A DNA stretch of 64,000 nucleotides from a virus: IMG/VR virus record IMGVR_UViG_3300014962_000004, positions 1-64,000 of that record. One strand, written 5' to 3'. The notes under the pieces were generated by a model. It saw only the letters and a list, made by a program, of their open reading frames with translations, searched no databases and was not told where the DNA came from. Of this stretch, positions 15,369 to 24,430 are shown piece after piece. The translations under genes were made by a program, and so were the position numbers. The number at the start of each line of letters is the position of its first letter. Position 1 is the stretch's first letter.

Positions 15369-15397
15369 ATAGTAGGCGCGCTACAGCCTGAGCGCAA
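15369..15397 (-). promoter_or_regulatory. Repeated-family promoter (consensus member)
   Basis: Minus-strand TTGCGC (15397-15392), spacer of 17 with CTGTAG, TACTAT (15374-15369). It differs from the structured-RNA promoter at only one base across the whole element. Confidence 0.75.
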
Positions 15398-15404
15398 ACG
15401 CGAC

Positions 15405-15695
15405 TTATTCGGGCTTGCGCCGAGTCTTGATGTGCACCTGCTTGATGTCGGACTCCCGGATGATCCGGCGGCGCTTGTTCCGCGAGACGGGGCCTTCGAC
15501 CTGCAGCATGAGCTGGCCGTGCTGGTCGCGCTCGGCGTAGAGGAATTCGTAGCGTCCGGCGATGAGACCGGGCTTGCGGATGACTGAGACCTGGGTGCCC
15601 GGCGTGAGGGTATAGGTCTTGCCGGTTGAGGACACCGCGACCTCATGCAGAAAAGTGGGCTTCCAGTCGCTGCGGTAAGGGCGCTTCTGATTCAT
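15405..15695 (-). CDS. Small basic protein, 96 aa
   Basis: Starts MNQKRPYRSDW at ATG 15695 with CGGAGG upstream. The pattern of short strands (KTYTLTPGTQVSVIRK, GRYEFLYAERD) suggests an SH3-like barrel, ending in a Lys/Arg-rich tail that could touch nucleic acid. Not recognised. Confidence 0.65.
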   Translation of the reverse strand: MNQKRPYRSDWKPTFLHEVAVSSTGKTYTLTPGTQVSVIRKPGLIAGRYEFLYAERDQHGQLMLQVEGPVSRNKRRRIIRESDIKQVHIKTRRKPE

Positions 15696-15739
15696 GGGGA
15701 TACCTCCGGGTGGGTGGTGGTGGATCGGGCTACAATACC

Positions 15740-15768
15740 AGTATAGCACATCATGATTTACCGGTTTG
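15740..15768 (-). promoter_or_regulatory. Possible extended -10 promoter
   Basis: Minus-strand TGC-TATACT (-10 at 15745-15740) about 45 bases before ATG 15695. The -35 region (CAAACC) is weak and lacks the CTGTAG block. An overlapping TATTGT is an alternative. Confidence 0.35.
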
Positions 15769-15803
15769 GTTGTTGCCGCTGATCAAGAAGGTATTTTTGT
15801 TTG

Positions 15804-16124
15804 CTAGCGCAGGTCTTTGCCCGTGATTTTGATGGGCACAAGCAAGCTGTTGGCCGGGGGCGGGGTGAATACCATGCCGTTGATCCGGTAGCCGCCGGTG
15901 CGGGCGTGGTGATGCCGGGTGACCGTGGCGCTGGTGCGGGCACGGCGCTCGGTGAGATACCGGCGGATTGCCATCGCCAGGTGGGCGATGAAGAAGGCCA
16001 GCGCGGCCCAGAAGAGCACGTGGCGCGGGGCGCGGAATACGCTGGCTACGATCAGCAGCAGGCTTGTCGCCGCGCCGCCGCCGTGGCACCACCAGATTTT
16101 CCCAAAGGCCCGCGCTTCTCTCAT
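15804..16124 (-). CDS. Membrane protein, 106 aa
   Basis: Two hydrophobic spans (about residues 15-32 TSLLLIVASVF and 37-53 LFWAALAFFIAHLAM) followed by a basic, His-containing cytoplasmic or external tail. Its ATG overlaps the stop of the 41-residue gene upstream. It is the last gene of a membrane/small-protein cluster. Function unknown. Confidence 0.65.
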   Translation of the reverse strand: MREARAFGKIWWCHGGGAATSLLLIVASVFRAPRHVLFWAALAFFIAHLAMAIRRYLTERRARTSATVTRHHHARTGGYRINGMVFTPPPANSLLVPIKITGKDLR

Positions 16125-16249
16125 CAGATCCCCATGTGCTCAGACGTGATGACGACCTCGGAGCGTCGGAAGTCCGACGGCAAGATGAGCTTCTGCTGCA
16201 GATTGATCACAGCGATGTCCTCGTCGGAGAGGGCCGGATATTCACCCAT
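16124..16249 (-). CDS. Small acidic protein, 41 aa
   Basis: Reads MGEYPALSDEDIAVINLQQ and ends SEHMGI. Start and stop both overlap neighbouring genes by one base of TGATG, a pattern of tight translational coupling. Too short to assign. Confidence 0.6.
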   Translation of the reverse strand: MGEYPALSDEDIAVINLQQKLILPSDFRRSEVVITSEHMGI

Positions 16250-16356
16250 CACTCCACCGTCCTTGCGAAGGCGCACACGAAACCGTAAACCGCTCCGAAC
16301 CACAGGGCGGCACCGAGCACGAGAACACCGGCACCGATGGTAACTTTGCGCCGCAT
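16249..16356 (-). CDS. Tiny single-span membrane protein, 35 aa
   Basis: Reads MRRKVTIGAGVLVLGAALWF with one membrane helix and a basic N-terminus. AGCAGGAGG lies just before ATG 16356. It is coupled to the next gene through TGATG. Function unknown; it could be a small membrane modulator. Confidence 0.6.
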   Translation of the reverse strand: MRRKVTIGAGVLVLGAALWFGAVYGFVCAFARTVE

Positions 16357-16389
16357 GTCGACCTCCTGCTCACTGATTAGTGAGTGTGG

Positions 16390-16659
16390 TCACCACGTCA
16401 ACAGGGTCTCTGGAAATTCTTCCTCGATGGAGTCGTCGTCGATGAGCGGGGACAGCAGGCCGCGCAGCTCCATCCTCATCACCGCCGGTAGGTTGCTGGC
16501 GGCAGGAGTCCACACGTATTCCCGAACGGCAAAACCGGAAAGCGACTCGCCAGGTGTGAGGACTACGTGAAATTTGAATTGCGGCATGCGTTTCTTGACA
16601 AGCAAAGCGTCACTCAGGCTCGCCGCTACGATCACATTCGCCCGGATCAGCTTGGACAC
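16390..16659 (-). CDS. Protein of unknown function, 89 aa
   Basis: Starts at GTG 16659 (MSKLIRANVIVAASL) with GGAGAGGAA upstream, inside the end of the preceding gene. Mixed beta/alpha, acidic C-terminus (DDDSIEEEFPE). The upstream continuation of the frame is Trp/Ser-rich and not protein-like. Confidence 0.55.
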   Translation of the reverse strand: MSKLIRANVIVAASLSDALLVKKRMPQFKFHVVLTPGESLSGFAVREYVWTPAASNLPAVMRMELRGLLSPLIDDDSIEEEFPETLLTW

Positions 16660-16906
16660 GGCGTTCCTCTCCGTTGACTTCGACTCGGTAGCTTGCCACG
16701 TAGGCCAGTCGGTCGGGATCCGGGTAATCGGTTTCGATAATGATCCGAGTGACAGTTTCATCGGCTGCAGCCTCTCGCTGTTGCGATTCCACCAGCCGCT
16801 CGACCAGTTGGCGCTCCCGGTCGTCGATCTGCCGGATGTCTCGGCGCAGAAACCCCACCAGCGTTCCCCGTATGTCGATCTCTGCACGTGGTTGCGGATC
16901 TCTCAT
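16610..16906 (-). CDS. Protein of unknown function, 98 aa
   Basis: Mostly one charged helix (RDIRQIDDRERQLVERLVESQ) then a beta-rich part (VTRIIIETDYPDPDRL). Overlaps 4 bases with the gene before and 50 with the gene after. Not recognised. Confidence 0.6.
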   Translation of the reverse strand: MRDPQPRAEIDIRGTLVGFLRRDIRQIDDRERQLVERLVESQQREAAADETVTRIIIETDYPDPDRLAYVASYRVEVNGEERRVQADPGECDRSGEPE

Positions 16907-17316
16907 TCCCCAGCCTGGATCACCGATCCGGCGACGGTGACCTTGATGTGGGAAGGAATCTCGCCTCGTTCTTTGGTGTAAGCCTGCAGCTCAGCCAGAG
17001 TAGGAAAATCGAGCCATCCGGGTCCGGTGTAAGTCGGTATCAGAGGATCCAATCCTGCTGCCCGCGTTGCCTTTTCGCCCATGGCGCGATGATAGTCGGC
17101 AGGCTTTCCGCCGTTGGCATTCATGACGTTTAAGCAGCCGGTGTGACACAGCGCCATCGCGGCCTTGCCCTGATAGAACTGACGCTGGTCGGTCTCGCCG
17201 ATCTCCTGGCTGCACAGGAAGCACTTGTCGCTCCAATGCAGCGGAGACATTCCCGTCTCAGTGTTGAGGCCAGCCGAAAATGACTGCGCGGTAGGCTTTT
17301 TCGGAATATCGGCCAT
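16903..17316 (-). CDS. Zinc-binding protein of unknown function, 137 aa
   Basis: Residues about 30-65 carry CFLCS and CHTGC, a likely zinc site. The C-terminal part has a short helix-rich segment (TLAELQAYTKERGEI) followed by strands. Overlaps both neighbours by one to four bases, so it belongs to the operon 18800-16390. Not recognised. Confidence 0.65.
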   Translation of the reverse strand: MADIPKKPTAQSFSAGLNTETGMSPLHWSDKCFLCSQEIGETDQRQFYQGKAAMALCHTGCLNVMNANGGKPADYHRAMGEKATRAAGLDPLIPTYTGPGWLDFPTLAELQAYTKERGEIPSHIKVTVAGSVIQAGE

Positions 17317-17786
17317 CAGTAAATGTCTTTCTTCTTGCCGGACTCTTTCAGCTCACCGGTGTTGGGGTCGATGACACCCTTGATGCCGTCGAACACGCCC
17401 TCGCGAACCTCGAACTTCTGCTTGTCGTGGTCGTAATCGAACAGCTTAGCTGTGCGACCGGTGATGATCACCTGCGGAATCCAATACAAGTTGTTGTCGT
17501 CCTCGTCATCGCTGACGGTCGGCGACTGGGCAAGCGGGAATCCCTCAGCGTCAGTCTTCTCGGTCTGCCACTCCCACAGCACGTCGCAAGTAAAACCCGC
17601 TTCGTTGATGCGCTCGGACAGCTCTTTGGCATAGCGCGCCCGGCGGGCCGCATCCTCGACCGGCGTGAGCAGCTTGCCCTCCCGGTACCGTGCCGCCATG
17701 GTGCGAGCGATGTCGCGCAACCTGTCCTTGTCGGACTCGTAGAGTTCCTTGACTTCAGGACGAAAGTTAAACTCCGCGTCGGACAT
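17316..17786 (-). CDS. Protein of unknown function, 156 aa
   Basis: N-terminal 70 residues are a charged helical region (YESDKDRLRDIARTMAARYR), followed by an acidic loop (DDEDDN) and a beta-rich end with a Lys-rich tail (GKKKDIY). Starts directly after the stop of the DUF932-like gene. Not recognised. Confidence 0.65.
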   Translation of the reverse strand: MSDAEFNFRPEVKELYESDKDRLRDIARTMAARYREGKLLTPVEDAARRARYAKELSERINEAGFTCDVLWEWQTEKTDAEGFPLAQSPTVSDDEDDNNLYWIPQVIITGRTAKLFDYDHDKQKFEVREGVFDGIKGVIDPNTGELKESGKKKDIY

Positions 17787-18800
17787 TCACGCCTCCGGGA
17801 GCAAGCGCTCGCAGGTGCCGCAGCGGTGCGTGACGGCATCAGTCTGGAACGCGAGATCGCCGGACAGGTGCTGCAGCTTGAGCATGGTCTTGTAATTCAC
17901 TGAGCCGTTGGCGATCTCGGTGAAGATCTGCTGAATGTCGTAGAGCGTCGCATCCTCCGGGAGGATGTTGACGCGCTCGATGATGCGGTCCATCAGGCGA
18001 GCCGTCAGACCGTACTCACGCCCCAGCTGGTAGGCAAATCGGACCGGGCTGCCGGGCGGAAACTTGGTGGCCAGCGCGGCGTAGTCGGCAAGCTTCTGGT
18101 CGAGGTCACCCATCACCCGCTGGCACGCCCCCTCCAACTCGACGAAGATGTCGTCGATGGTATTGCCCTTGAGCCGGATGGTGCCCTCGGCTTCGGGAGA
18201 GGTGGAGCCGTTGGTGCACCACAGCCGGTGCAGGTAGGTCAGCACCTGGGGTGCCTCGACCTCGGTGGGGTTGGAGATGATGCGGACTCCGCCGTGCGTG
18301 ATGTCGCCGACGGTGCGGTCGCCGCGACGGCGATCCTCGATGCGGTCGTCCGGCGCAATCTCGACATGGTGCGGGGTGATGATGTCGATGTGGAAGCGTG
18401 TGTCGTTGCGGATCAGCTGCACGACCTCGAAGCTGGGGTCCATGGTCTCGACGATCACGTCGGCCACGCGGGCCAGCGGCAGGATCAGCAGGCCGGGCTT
18501 GTGGATGGTCACCCAGTTGTCGCCGACAGTTTCGATCACAGCGGCGGCGTTGCCCTTGCGCTGCAGCCAGTAGTTGAGGTTGGTCGCCTTGAGATCCGGC
18601 GGACACTTGGCGAGGTACGCCTTGGACACGCCGAGGTACTGGGCCAGGCTGCGCTCGGCCTGCTCGTCGAGCTGGAACTGCTCGCCGTTGGACAGCGCGA
18701 TGGTGCGGGCTTCCGGGTCGACGCTGATGTCTCCGAGGGTGGTTTCTAGAGTGCGTTCCTGTACCCCGGCGAGGTGTTCCTTGAGGTCAGCGACAAGCAT
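17787..18800 (-). CDS. DUF932-like phage protein
   Basis: A 337-residue protein starting at ATG 18800 with ACGGAGC upstream. The central and C-terminal parts (LHRLWCTNGSTSPEAEGTIRL, then a helical stretch, then a CGTCERLLPEA tail) resemble the DUF932 phage/plasmid family, whose members are large soluble proteins of unknown function often found beside replication genes. The final CxxC with the preceding THR-C pattern (HRCGTC) may bind zinc. It leads a unit of at least five coupled genes running to 16390. The family assignment is by memory of its pattern. Confidence 0.55.
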   Translation of the reverse strand: MLVADLKEHLAGVQERTLETTLGDISVDPEARTIALSNGEQFQLDEQAERSLAQYLGVSKAYLAKCPPDLKATNLNYWLQRKGNAAAVIETVGDNWVTIHKPGLLILPLARVADVIVETMDPSFEVVQLIRNDTRFHIDIITPHHVEIAPDDRIEDRRRGDRTVGDITHGGVRIISNPTEVEAPQVLTYLHRLWCTNGSTSPEAEGTIRLKGNTIDDIFVELEGACQRVMGDLDQKLADYAALATKFPPGSPVRFAYQLGREYGLTARLMDRIIERVNILPEDATLYDIQQIFTEIANGSVNYKTMLKLQHLSGDLAFQTDAVTHRCGTCERLLPEA

Positions 18801-18861
18801 GGGTGCTCCGTTTCTGTGGGCGGACTGCGTTCCGGCGTGGGCCAGACTACACCACGGGAAG

Positions 18862-21800
18862 CTAGTTTCCGGTGATCGCCGCGAGGATTTTCTGCAGCTG
18901 CTCGGCAAGGTTTTCGATTGCATCTTCGAGCGCGCCGACGGCGGTCGTCACGAAGTCCAGCGGGGCGGGGACGGCGCTGGTTCCGGTCAGCCCGGTGCCG
19001 CCGGTGATCTGCCGGAGCACGCTCTCGAACGCGGCACCCGCGTCGGCGGAAACCCCGTCGGTGATCGCCAGCTTCTGCAAGAAGTCGGTGACCTGACCCT
19101 TAATCTTGCCGTCGGTGTCGGTGATTTCCTGGCCGGTGATGAGATACACAGCGTCGCCGATGAGGCCGGTGACGGTGTCGACTACGCCGGTGCCGAGCGC
19201 AACCACACCGCCACTGACCGCTGTAATGACTTTGGTGAACAACGCGATGATCTCGGTCAGGCCGGTCGGCAGCAGCGCGGTGTCTACGGTGGTGGCCGTC
19301 GGTGCCACGCCGGACTTCTGTGCGGGCTTGGGGTCGGGCTGGAAGATTGACCACTTCGTCACCAGCGTCGATGTCGAATTCTGCAGCGAGACTTCAACTT
19401 TCGGGTTGGTGCCGTTGAACAGCCGGTAAGAGTAATAGTTCAGGACGGCGTAGTCCTCAGTGATGACGACGGTGAACTGGGATGCCGACTGCGCGGTGAC
19501 GTTGAAATTCTTGACCGTCTTGAATGAAGCGATGGCCCGGCGGATGTTGTCGGCGGTGGTGGCCGAGGAGGTCGAGAGGGTGATCGGCTCGCTGACGTGG
19601 CCGTCGTGGATGAGCCTGAACTTGCCCGAGGTCGGAGATCCGGAGATGGTGATCTGGTAGGTGTTGACGTTGACCCGGCTGGTGGTGACGAATGGGAATC
19701 CCTGGCGGGTGCGCGGCGCGCGGTCGGTGGCGAATGCCCACGACCAGTTCTGCGACTGCGTGGGTTCGGGGGTGTACGGGGTGAACGTGTAGCCGGAGCC
19801 GTGTGGGACGGCGATGGCTTTGTCGCGTCCGGAGGCCATCACCGCGATGTCGGCGGTGGACTGGTTGTGAATGGTGTAGGGCATGTAGGCGACCGGGTCT
19901 GTTGAGGTCGACGACAACAGCGCCGGAGCGGCGAATGACAGCGCCAATGGCGCTCCGGCCAGCTGGGGAGAACCAAGTCCGAACAAGGCGTTGATGAGGT
20001 TCTGGAAGCCATTGGTGACCTGGCTGATGAGCGCGTCGACCGGGCTGGTGATGGTGGTGTAGAGGGTGTCGGCCAGGGTGGTGATGGTGCCGACGATGTC
20101 GGCTGAGCCGCCGGTGATGAGGTTGAGGATGTTGGCCAGATTCTCCGCCGGGGTGCCGTAGTCGCCGGGGAGGTCGACCAGACCGCCGGAGATCAGGTTG
20201 AGGAATTGGTCGACCGCCCCGAGCACCAGATTGCCGGTGTCGCCGACCACGCCGGTGAGGGTGCGGGTGGCTTGCTCCAGCAGGGTGGCCACAGTGCTGG
20301 CTATGAACGCGCCAGTCTTGATCGCTCCGCTGGTGATGCCGTTGACGATGTTCTTGAATTCTTCGAGCAGCGAGTCGATGAGCGTCTGCCGGTCGTCGTT
20401 GACGATGGTGCACATGGCGGTGTCGTCGTCAATGTCGGCGTTGACCGAATCAGACAGCGTGACGTAGAAGGTCTCGTCCGGCTCGTAGTGAAAGTCGCTG
20501 CGAACAGTGACGGTGATCTGTTGGGAAATAATTCCGGGCGCAAACGTGAGGGTTCCGGATGCTGCGACGAAATCCTGTCCGGCAGAAGCTGTTCCGGCTT
20601 GAGTGCCGGTGGTGTAGCTGACCGTGACCTCGTCAGAGGTTGACGACGACAGGGTGACCCGGAAAACGACGGTGGCGTTTCCGAGGTTGCCTTCTTTGAC
20701 AGTTGCGTCTTCGATACTGAGGGTGGGCGCGAAGCTGATGGGCGCGTCTGGAACTTGGATTGCGCCTTCGGTCGTGATGGTGGTGCCGACCACTTTGGCG
20801 GTCGGTGGCAGGATGAGGGTGTGCGGTCCGGTTCCGGTGAGAACCTGGACGTGATCGCTGAACTCATCGAGGTAGCTCACGCCGGACGTGGTGGGGATGA
20901 TTCCGTAACCGGGGGTGAGCGGGATCTGCGGCTGCAGGTAGCTTCCGCCGTTCTGGTACGTCGAAGTGCTGGGGGCGATGGGGTAGGTGAAACCGTGCGG
21001 CTTCCAGCTCTGCTCCACTTTTCGACTGACGTAAGTGGTGGATTTCCAGGACGCTTCCGGGGCAAGCGCCGCCTGGCTGGTGCCGAGGCTTGCCACTCCT
21101 GGTGATCCGGTGTTTCCGGTTCCGGTGAGGATCCCGGTGATGGCGCGGATGAGATCTTCGAGGAACTTGACCGGATTGAGCGTAACGAGGTCGTTGCCCA
21201 GACCCAGGATGGTGTTAATGGTGCCCTGAAGGTAACTCTGCGCCGTCTCAACGGCCTGCGACACACTGGATCCGGTGATTGCCTGAAAGATGTTCTGCAA
21301 CAACGTGGCCGGGTCAGTGACTTGTTGCACGACCCCGGTGATGGCGTTGATGAACTCGCCGACCAGACCGGTGACGACTTCGGTGACAGTTCCGGCCTGA
21401 CCGGTGATGATGAAAGCGGCCTGGCTGAACAGATCGCTAAGCGAGCTGATCACGCCGGAGGTGGTGCGGATGAAGCCGTTGACGATGCCGCCCAGCAGCG
21501 CATTGATGCGGGCTACGATGGCGGCAAGCAGGGACTGCACGGTGACCGGCACGGTGTCGGACAGTGAAACCGAGCCGAGAGTTGCGCCGGTGGTGGGGTT
21601 GATGACGATTAACGTGTTGTCCTGAGCATTGGTTGCGTACAGCTTGCCGTTGTTCAGGAAGATTTGAACCGCGCCCAAATCGGTTCCGGTGCAGAAGGTT
21701 TGAGAAACCGTGGTGACTGGGTTCTCAATGGTGGCAGGATCCAAGACAGAGATCGTGTCGGCGGTGTTGGCGAGGTAGATCTTGTCGGATCCGGCCAGCA

Positions 21801-23265
21801 GTGTCAGTCCGATGTTAGGGATCGGAGACAGGTCGAAGACGCGGTTGGTGGTGGTGCTGATGCCCAACACACGGTCGGTTCCGCCGACGTAAAGGTTGTC
21901 GTCTTTGCGAGTGATGATGGTGGGAGAATCCTGGCCACCGAGCGGGATGTTCTTGATGACCTTGTTGGTGGTTGTGTTGATCACCGACACCGTTTTGCTT
22001 CGCTGATTGGCGACATAAAGCCGAGATCCGGATGAGTTGAGGACAATCCCGAAAGGCTTTTCTCCGACGGTGATCGAGCTGACCGCTTTGTTCTTGTCAG
22101 TGTCGATGATTGAGATGGTGTTGGTGTCAGATTGCGCGACGTACAGCGCCGCCTGGGTGGGATGGAACACCATGTCGCTGGAAGTCTTGCCGACCAAAAT
22201 CTCGGCAACGATCTTGTACTCTTTGGCCGGGTCGTGCACGGTGATGCTGTTGGTGGTTCGGTTCATCACGTAAATCTTGTCGGCGTGGAACGCCAGCGCC
22301 CACGGTCCGTTGCGTGTGGTGAAACTGCCGACGGCAGTGGGCTTGGCCGGATCGGTTACGTCGATGATTTTGACTTTGTTGGCTTTGTAGTCGGCGACGT
22401 AAGCCTTCTTGCCGTCCGGGCTGACGGCGAGCGCCAGCCGGGCATCACCGGAGTTGAGGGTGGCCGGTTGGGTCGTCTTGGACGTGGCCATCAGGTAGTA
22501 GGTGTCGCGGTAGCGGGCCATTGAGCACGGCCCGTCGGCGGGCAGCTCGACACCTTTCTCGTCGACGATCCCGGCCATCTGATCGCGATTGGAATTCCAG
22601 CTGCCGGATCCCCAGAACAGCCAGTCCGGGGTGGGGCTGGCATCCGGATTCAGGCCGATGCGTCCCCAGTTCTTGCGGCCCACGGTGAGCTTGCCGGTGG
22701 GGCTTGCCCCGAACACCCAGAGGTACCGGATGTCGACGAACAGACCCAGGCTGAGGTCGCCGGGCACAAACTCTTCGCCGAGCAGTGTGATGCCGGTGTA
22801 GGGGTTGACGCGGAAGTTCTGCAGCAACGCCTGGGTGGTGTCTGCGTCGGCGGAAGTCTTGTAGGTACTCAGGGTGAACAAGTATTCGCCCCGGCTGGCG
22901 GCGGCGACCAGGGTGCGCGGGCCGGGCAGCTCGGACGGGATCAGGGTGACCTTGTCGATCTGGCCGGTCTTCAGGCCGATGGGTGCCCAGCACGGTGCTG
23001 TTGACAGGCTGTAGTCGCTATACAGCAGCACGCCGTTGATCGTGACCGGGGACAGGGTGGCGTTGGTGAGTCGCCGGGAGAACAGGGCCAGGTATCTGCC
23101 GTCCGGCATCGGGTGAAACCAGATGGGCTGAGCAGCGGCGAGGGTGGCGGGATCGTAAATAATGCCGGAGCGCGGGGCCTTCTGGTCGCGAGAGGCGGTG
23201 ACGACACTCATCCCATGCTCGTCTATGGACGACGGGATGACTTGGAGCGTCGCTTCGGTGGCCAC
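18862..23265 (-). CDS. Giant adhesin-like protein: beta-propeller and Calx-beta
   Basis: A 1467-residue protein with GTG start at 23265 after GGAAGGG. Residues about 278-565 are seven or so YVTN-type blades (SPDGKKAYVADYKANKVKIIDV, SGSRLYVANQRSKTVSVINT) forming a beta-propeller. Residues about 843-955 are a Calx-beta domain ending in the acidic CTIVNDD. Long Val/Ile/Thr-rich helical stretches (ATLLQNIFQAITGSS, LINALFGLGS) separate and follow them, much like the tail repeat proteins at 59-63 kb. There is no signal peptide, so a virion location is more likely than secretion. It is the only such gene inside the nucleic-acid genes. It is likely a receptor-binding or surface-contact protein. Confidence 0.7.
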   Translation of the reverse strand: MATEATLQVIPSSIDEHGMSVVTASRDQKAPRSGIIYDPATLAAAQPIWFHPMPDGRYLALFSRRLTNATLSPVTINGVLLYSDYSLSTAPCWAPIGLKTGQIDKVTLIPSELPGPRTLVAAASRGEYLFTLSTYKTSADADTTQALLQNFRVNPYTGITLLGEEFVPGDLSLGLFVDIRYLWVFGASPTGKLTVGRKNWGRIGLNPDASPTPDWLFWGSGSWNSNRDQMAGIVDEKGVELPADGPCSMARYRDTYYLMATSKTTQPATLNSGDARLALAVSPDGKKAYVADYKANKVKIIDVTDPAKPTAVGSFTTRNGPWALAFHADKIYVMNRTTNSITVHDPAKEYKIVAEILVGKTSSDMVFHPTQAALYVAQSDTNTISIIDTDKNKAVSSITVGEKPFGIVLNSSGSRLYVANQRSKTVSVINTTTNKVIKNIPLGGQDSPTIITRKDDNLYVGGTDRVLGISTTTNRVFDLSPIPNIGLTLLAGSDKIYLANTADTISVLDPATIENPVTTVSQTFCTGTDLGAVQIFLNNGKLYATNAQDNTLIVINPTTGATLGSVSLSDTVPVTVQSLLAAIVARINALLGGIVNGFIRTTSGVISSLSDLFSQAAFIITGQAGTVTEVVTGLVGEFINAITGVVQQVTDPATLLQNIFQAITGSSVSQAVETAQSYLQGTINTILGLGNDLVTLNPVKFLEDLIRAITGILTGTGNTGSPGVASLGTSQAALAPEASWKSTTYVSRKVEQSWKPHGFTYPIAPSTSTYQNGGSYLQPQIPLTPGYGIIPTTSGVSYLDEFSDHVQVLTGTGPHTLILPPTAKVVGTTITTEGAIQVPDAPISFAPTLSIEDATVKEGNLGNATVVFRVTLSSSTSDEVTVSYTTGTQAGTASAGQDFVAASGTLTFAPGIISQQITVTVRSDFHYEPDETFYVTLSDSVNADIDDDTAMCTIVNDDRQTLIDSLLEEFKNIVNGITSGAIKTGAFIASTVATLLEQATRTLTGVVGDTGNLVLGAVDQFLNLISGGLVDLPGDYGTPAENLANILNLITGGSADIVGTITTLADTLYTTITSPVDALISQVTNGFQNLINALFGLGSPQLAGAPLALSFAAPALLSSTSTDPVAYMPYTIHNQSTADIAVMASGRDKAIAVPHGSGYTFTPYTPEPTQSQNWSWAFATDRAPRTRQGFPFVTTSRVNVNTYQITISGSPTSGKFRLIHDGHVSEPITLSTSSATTADNIRRAIASFKTVKNFNVTAQSASQFTVVITEDYAVLNYYSYRLFNGTNPKVEVSLQNSTSTLVTKWSIFQPDPKPAQKSGVAPTATTVDTALLPTGLTEIIALFTKVITAVSGGVVALGTGVVDTVTGLIGDAVYLITGQEITDTDGKIKGQVTDFLQKLAITDGVSADAGAAFESVLRQITGGTGLTGTSAVPAPLDFVTTAVGALEDAIENLAEQLQKILAAITGN

Positions 23266-23323
23266 TGTTGCCCTTCCTGCTACTACCTCTTGTGGCCGGT
23301 CCTAGACGGCTTTACAGGGGTGC

Positions 23324-24094
23324 TCAGTCCTCGCCCAGAGTGTCGTTGGCATCCGAGGACAGAATCGGGTCGTAGCCGACATCGTCGTCGTCCTCGTCGT
23401 CGTCGATCACGTCGGCCTCGACAATGTCGTCCCGGACGGTGCCGCGCAGCTCGTCGATGCGGTCGGAGATCTGCGCCATGAGGGCAGGCGGCACCACGTC
23501 GCGGACGGCCTGCTGCAGCATGGCCACGTCCCGGCGCATCTGAGCGATCTGCTCTTCGACCGCGCCGTCGCGCTGCAATTCTTCGAGCTTGAGCTGCGCC
23601 TTGAGGCCGGTTTCGTAGTCGACGACCGTGTCCTCGGCGACCAGGTGCTCGAAGCCTTTTTGCGCGACAATGTCCAAGTACGCCATGCCGGTCAGGAGGT
23701 GCGCCGCCGCGTCGCCCAGCTCGTCGGCAACCTGGGCCTTGCGCCGTTCGAGGATCCGGCGGCGGGCGGCGTTAGCCGGATCCTGGGTGTTGAAGTGCCG
23801 CTCGGAGTGCCGCAGGATAGACCAGTAGGTGATCTGGTTCTTCTTGCTCCGCTTGGCGTTGAGGTCTTCGACGTACTCGACGATCTCGCCGACCTTCATC
23901 CCGTAGGCCAGCAGCCGGTTAACCCGGCTACGCGACTCAGGATCCTGGCAGACCCGGCACCGGTGCTCCGGCAGCGGACGATCCCGGTTTTCGCGCCGGA
24001 TCGCGGCGACCTCGCGGTTGATCTCCGCATCGAGCTGGCGACCGGTCAACCCGCCTGCGGCCAATACCCGGCGGGGTGGGCGCGGTTCGGTCAT
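23324..24094 (-). CDS. Zinc/HTH coiled-coil protein, possibly terminase small subunit-like
   Basis: A 256-residue protein. A CxxC pair (CRVCQ, near residue 47) is followed by a helix-turn-helix-like stretch (VNRLLAYGMKVGEIVEYV) and a conserved-looking SILRHSERHF. A long charged coiled coil fills residues about 105-220, and the end is very acidic. The plan (DNA-binding head, oligomerising coil) fits a small terminase or a DNA-binding scaffold, but TerL is 21 kb away and the match is weak. A smaller protein at 45958-46227 has the same CxxC-HTH-H...H design. Confidence 0.45.
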   Translation of the reverse strand: MTEPRPPRRVLAAGGLTGRQLDAEINREVAAIRRENRDRPLPEHRCRVCQDPESRSRVNRLLAYGMKVGEIVEYVEDLNAKRSKKNQITYWSILRHSERHFNTQDPANAARRRILERRKAQVADELGDAAAHLLTGMAYLDIVAQKGFEHLVAEDTVVDYETGLKAQLKLEELQRDGAVEEQIAQMRRDVAMLQQAVRDVVPPALMAQISDRIDELRGTVRDDIVEADVIDDDEDDDDVGYDPILSSDANDTLGED

Positions 24095-24110
24095 CGACGG
24101 CCTCCTGGGA

Positions 24111-24377
24111 TTAGTCGTCGCTGGGTCGTCGACCCGGCCTGGCCCCCGCCAGCGGGCTGTAGGCCCGCCGGTAGAGACCTTGCCGGATAGAGGGATCCGG
24201 CACCCCGTTGGAATTGAGCACCTCGCGGGCTTGCCGCAAATTCAACTGCTCTTCGGTGAGATAATCTTTCTTTTCGGACAACGCGGTGATTCCGCGTCGA
24301 CCTTCGCGCAATATCGCGTTGGCTTGTTCTTCGAGATCCGCATTGATTCCGCTGTACAAATTGCTCAGCATGGACAT
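24111..24377 (-). CDS. Helical protein of unknown function, 88 aa
   Basis: Starts MSMLSNLYSGINADLE at ATG 24377. Strongly helical and charged (LEEQANAILREGRRGITALSEKK), with a basic C-terminus. The ribosome site is poor. It sits between the sigma-like gene and the zinc/HTH gene and may be coupled to them. Not recognised. Confidence 0.55.
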   Translation of the reverse strand: MSMLSNLYSGINADLEEQANAILREGRRGITALSEKKDYLTEEQLNLRQAREVLNSNGVPDPSIRQGLYRRAYSPLAGARPGRRPSDD

Positions 24378-24430
24378 CCGGTCGGTGATCCTTCACCTCA
24401 GATGCCACTTCGGCATATCTAGACTGTAGG

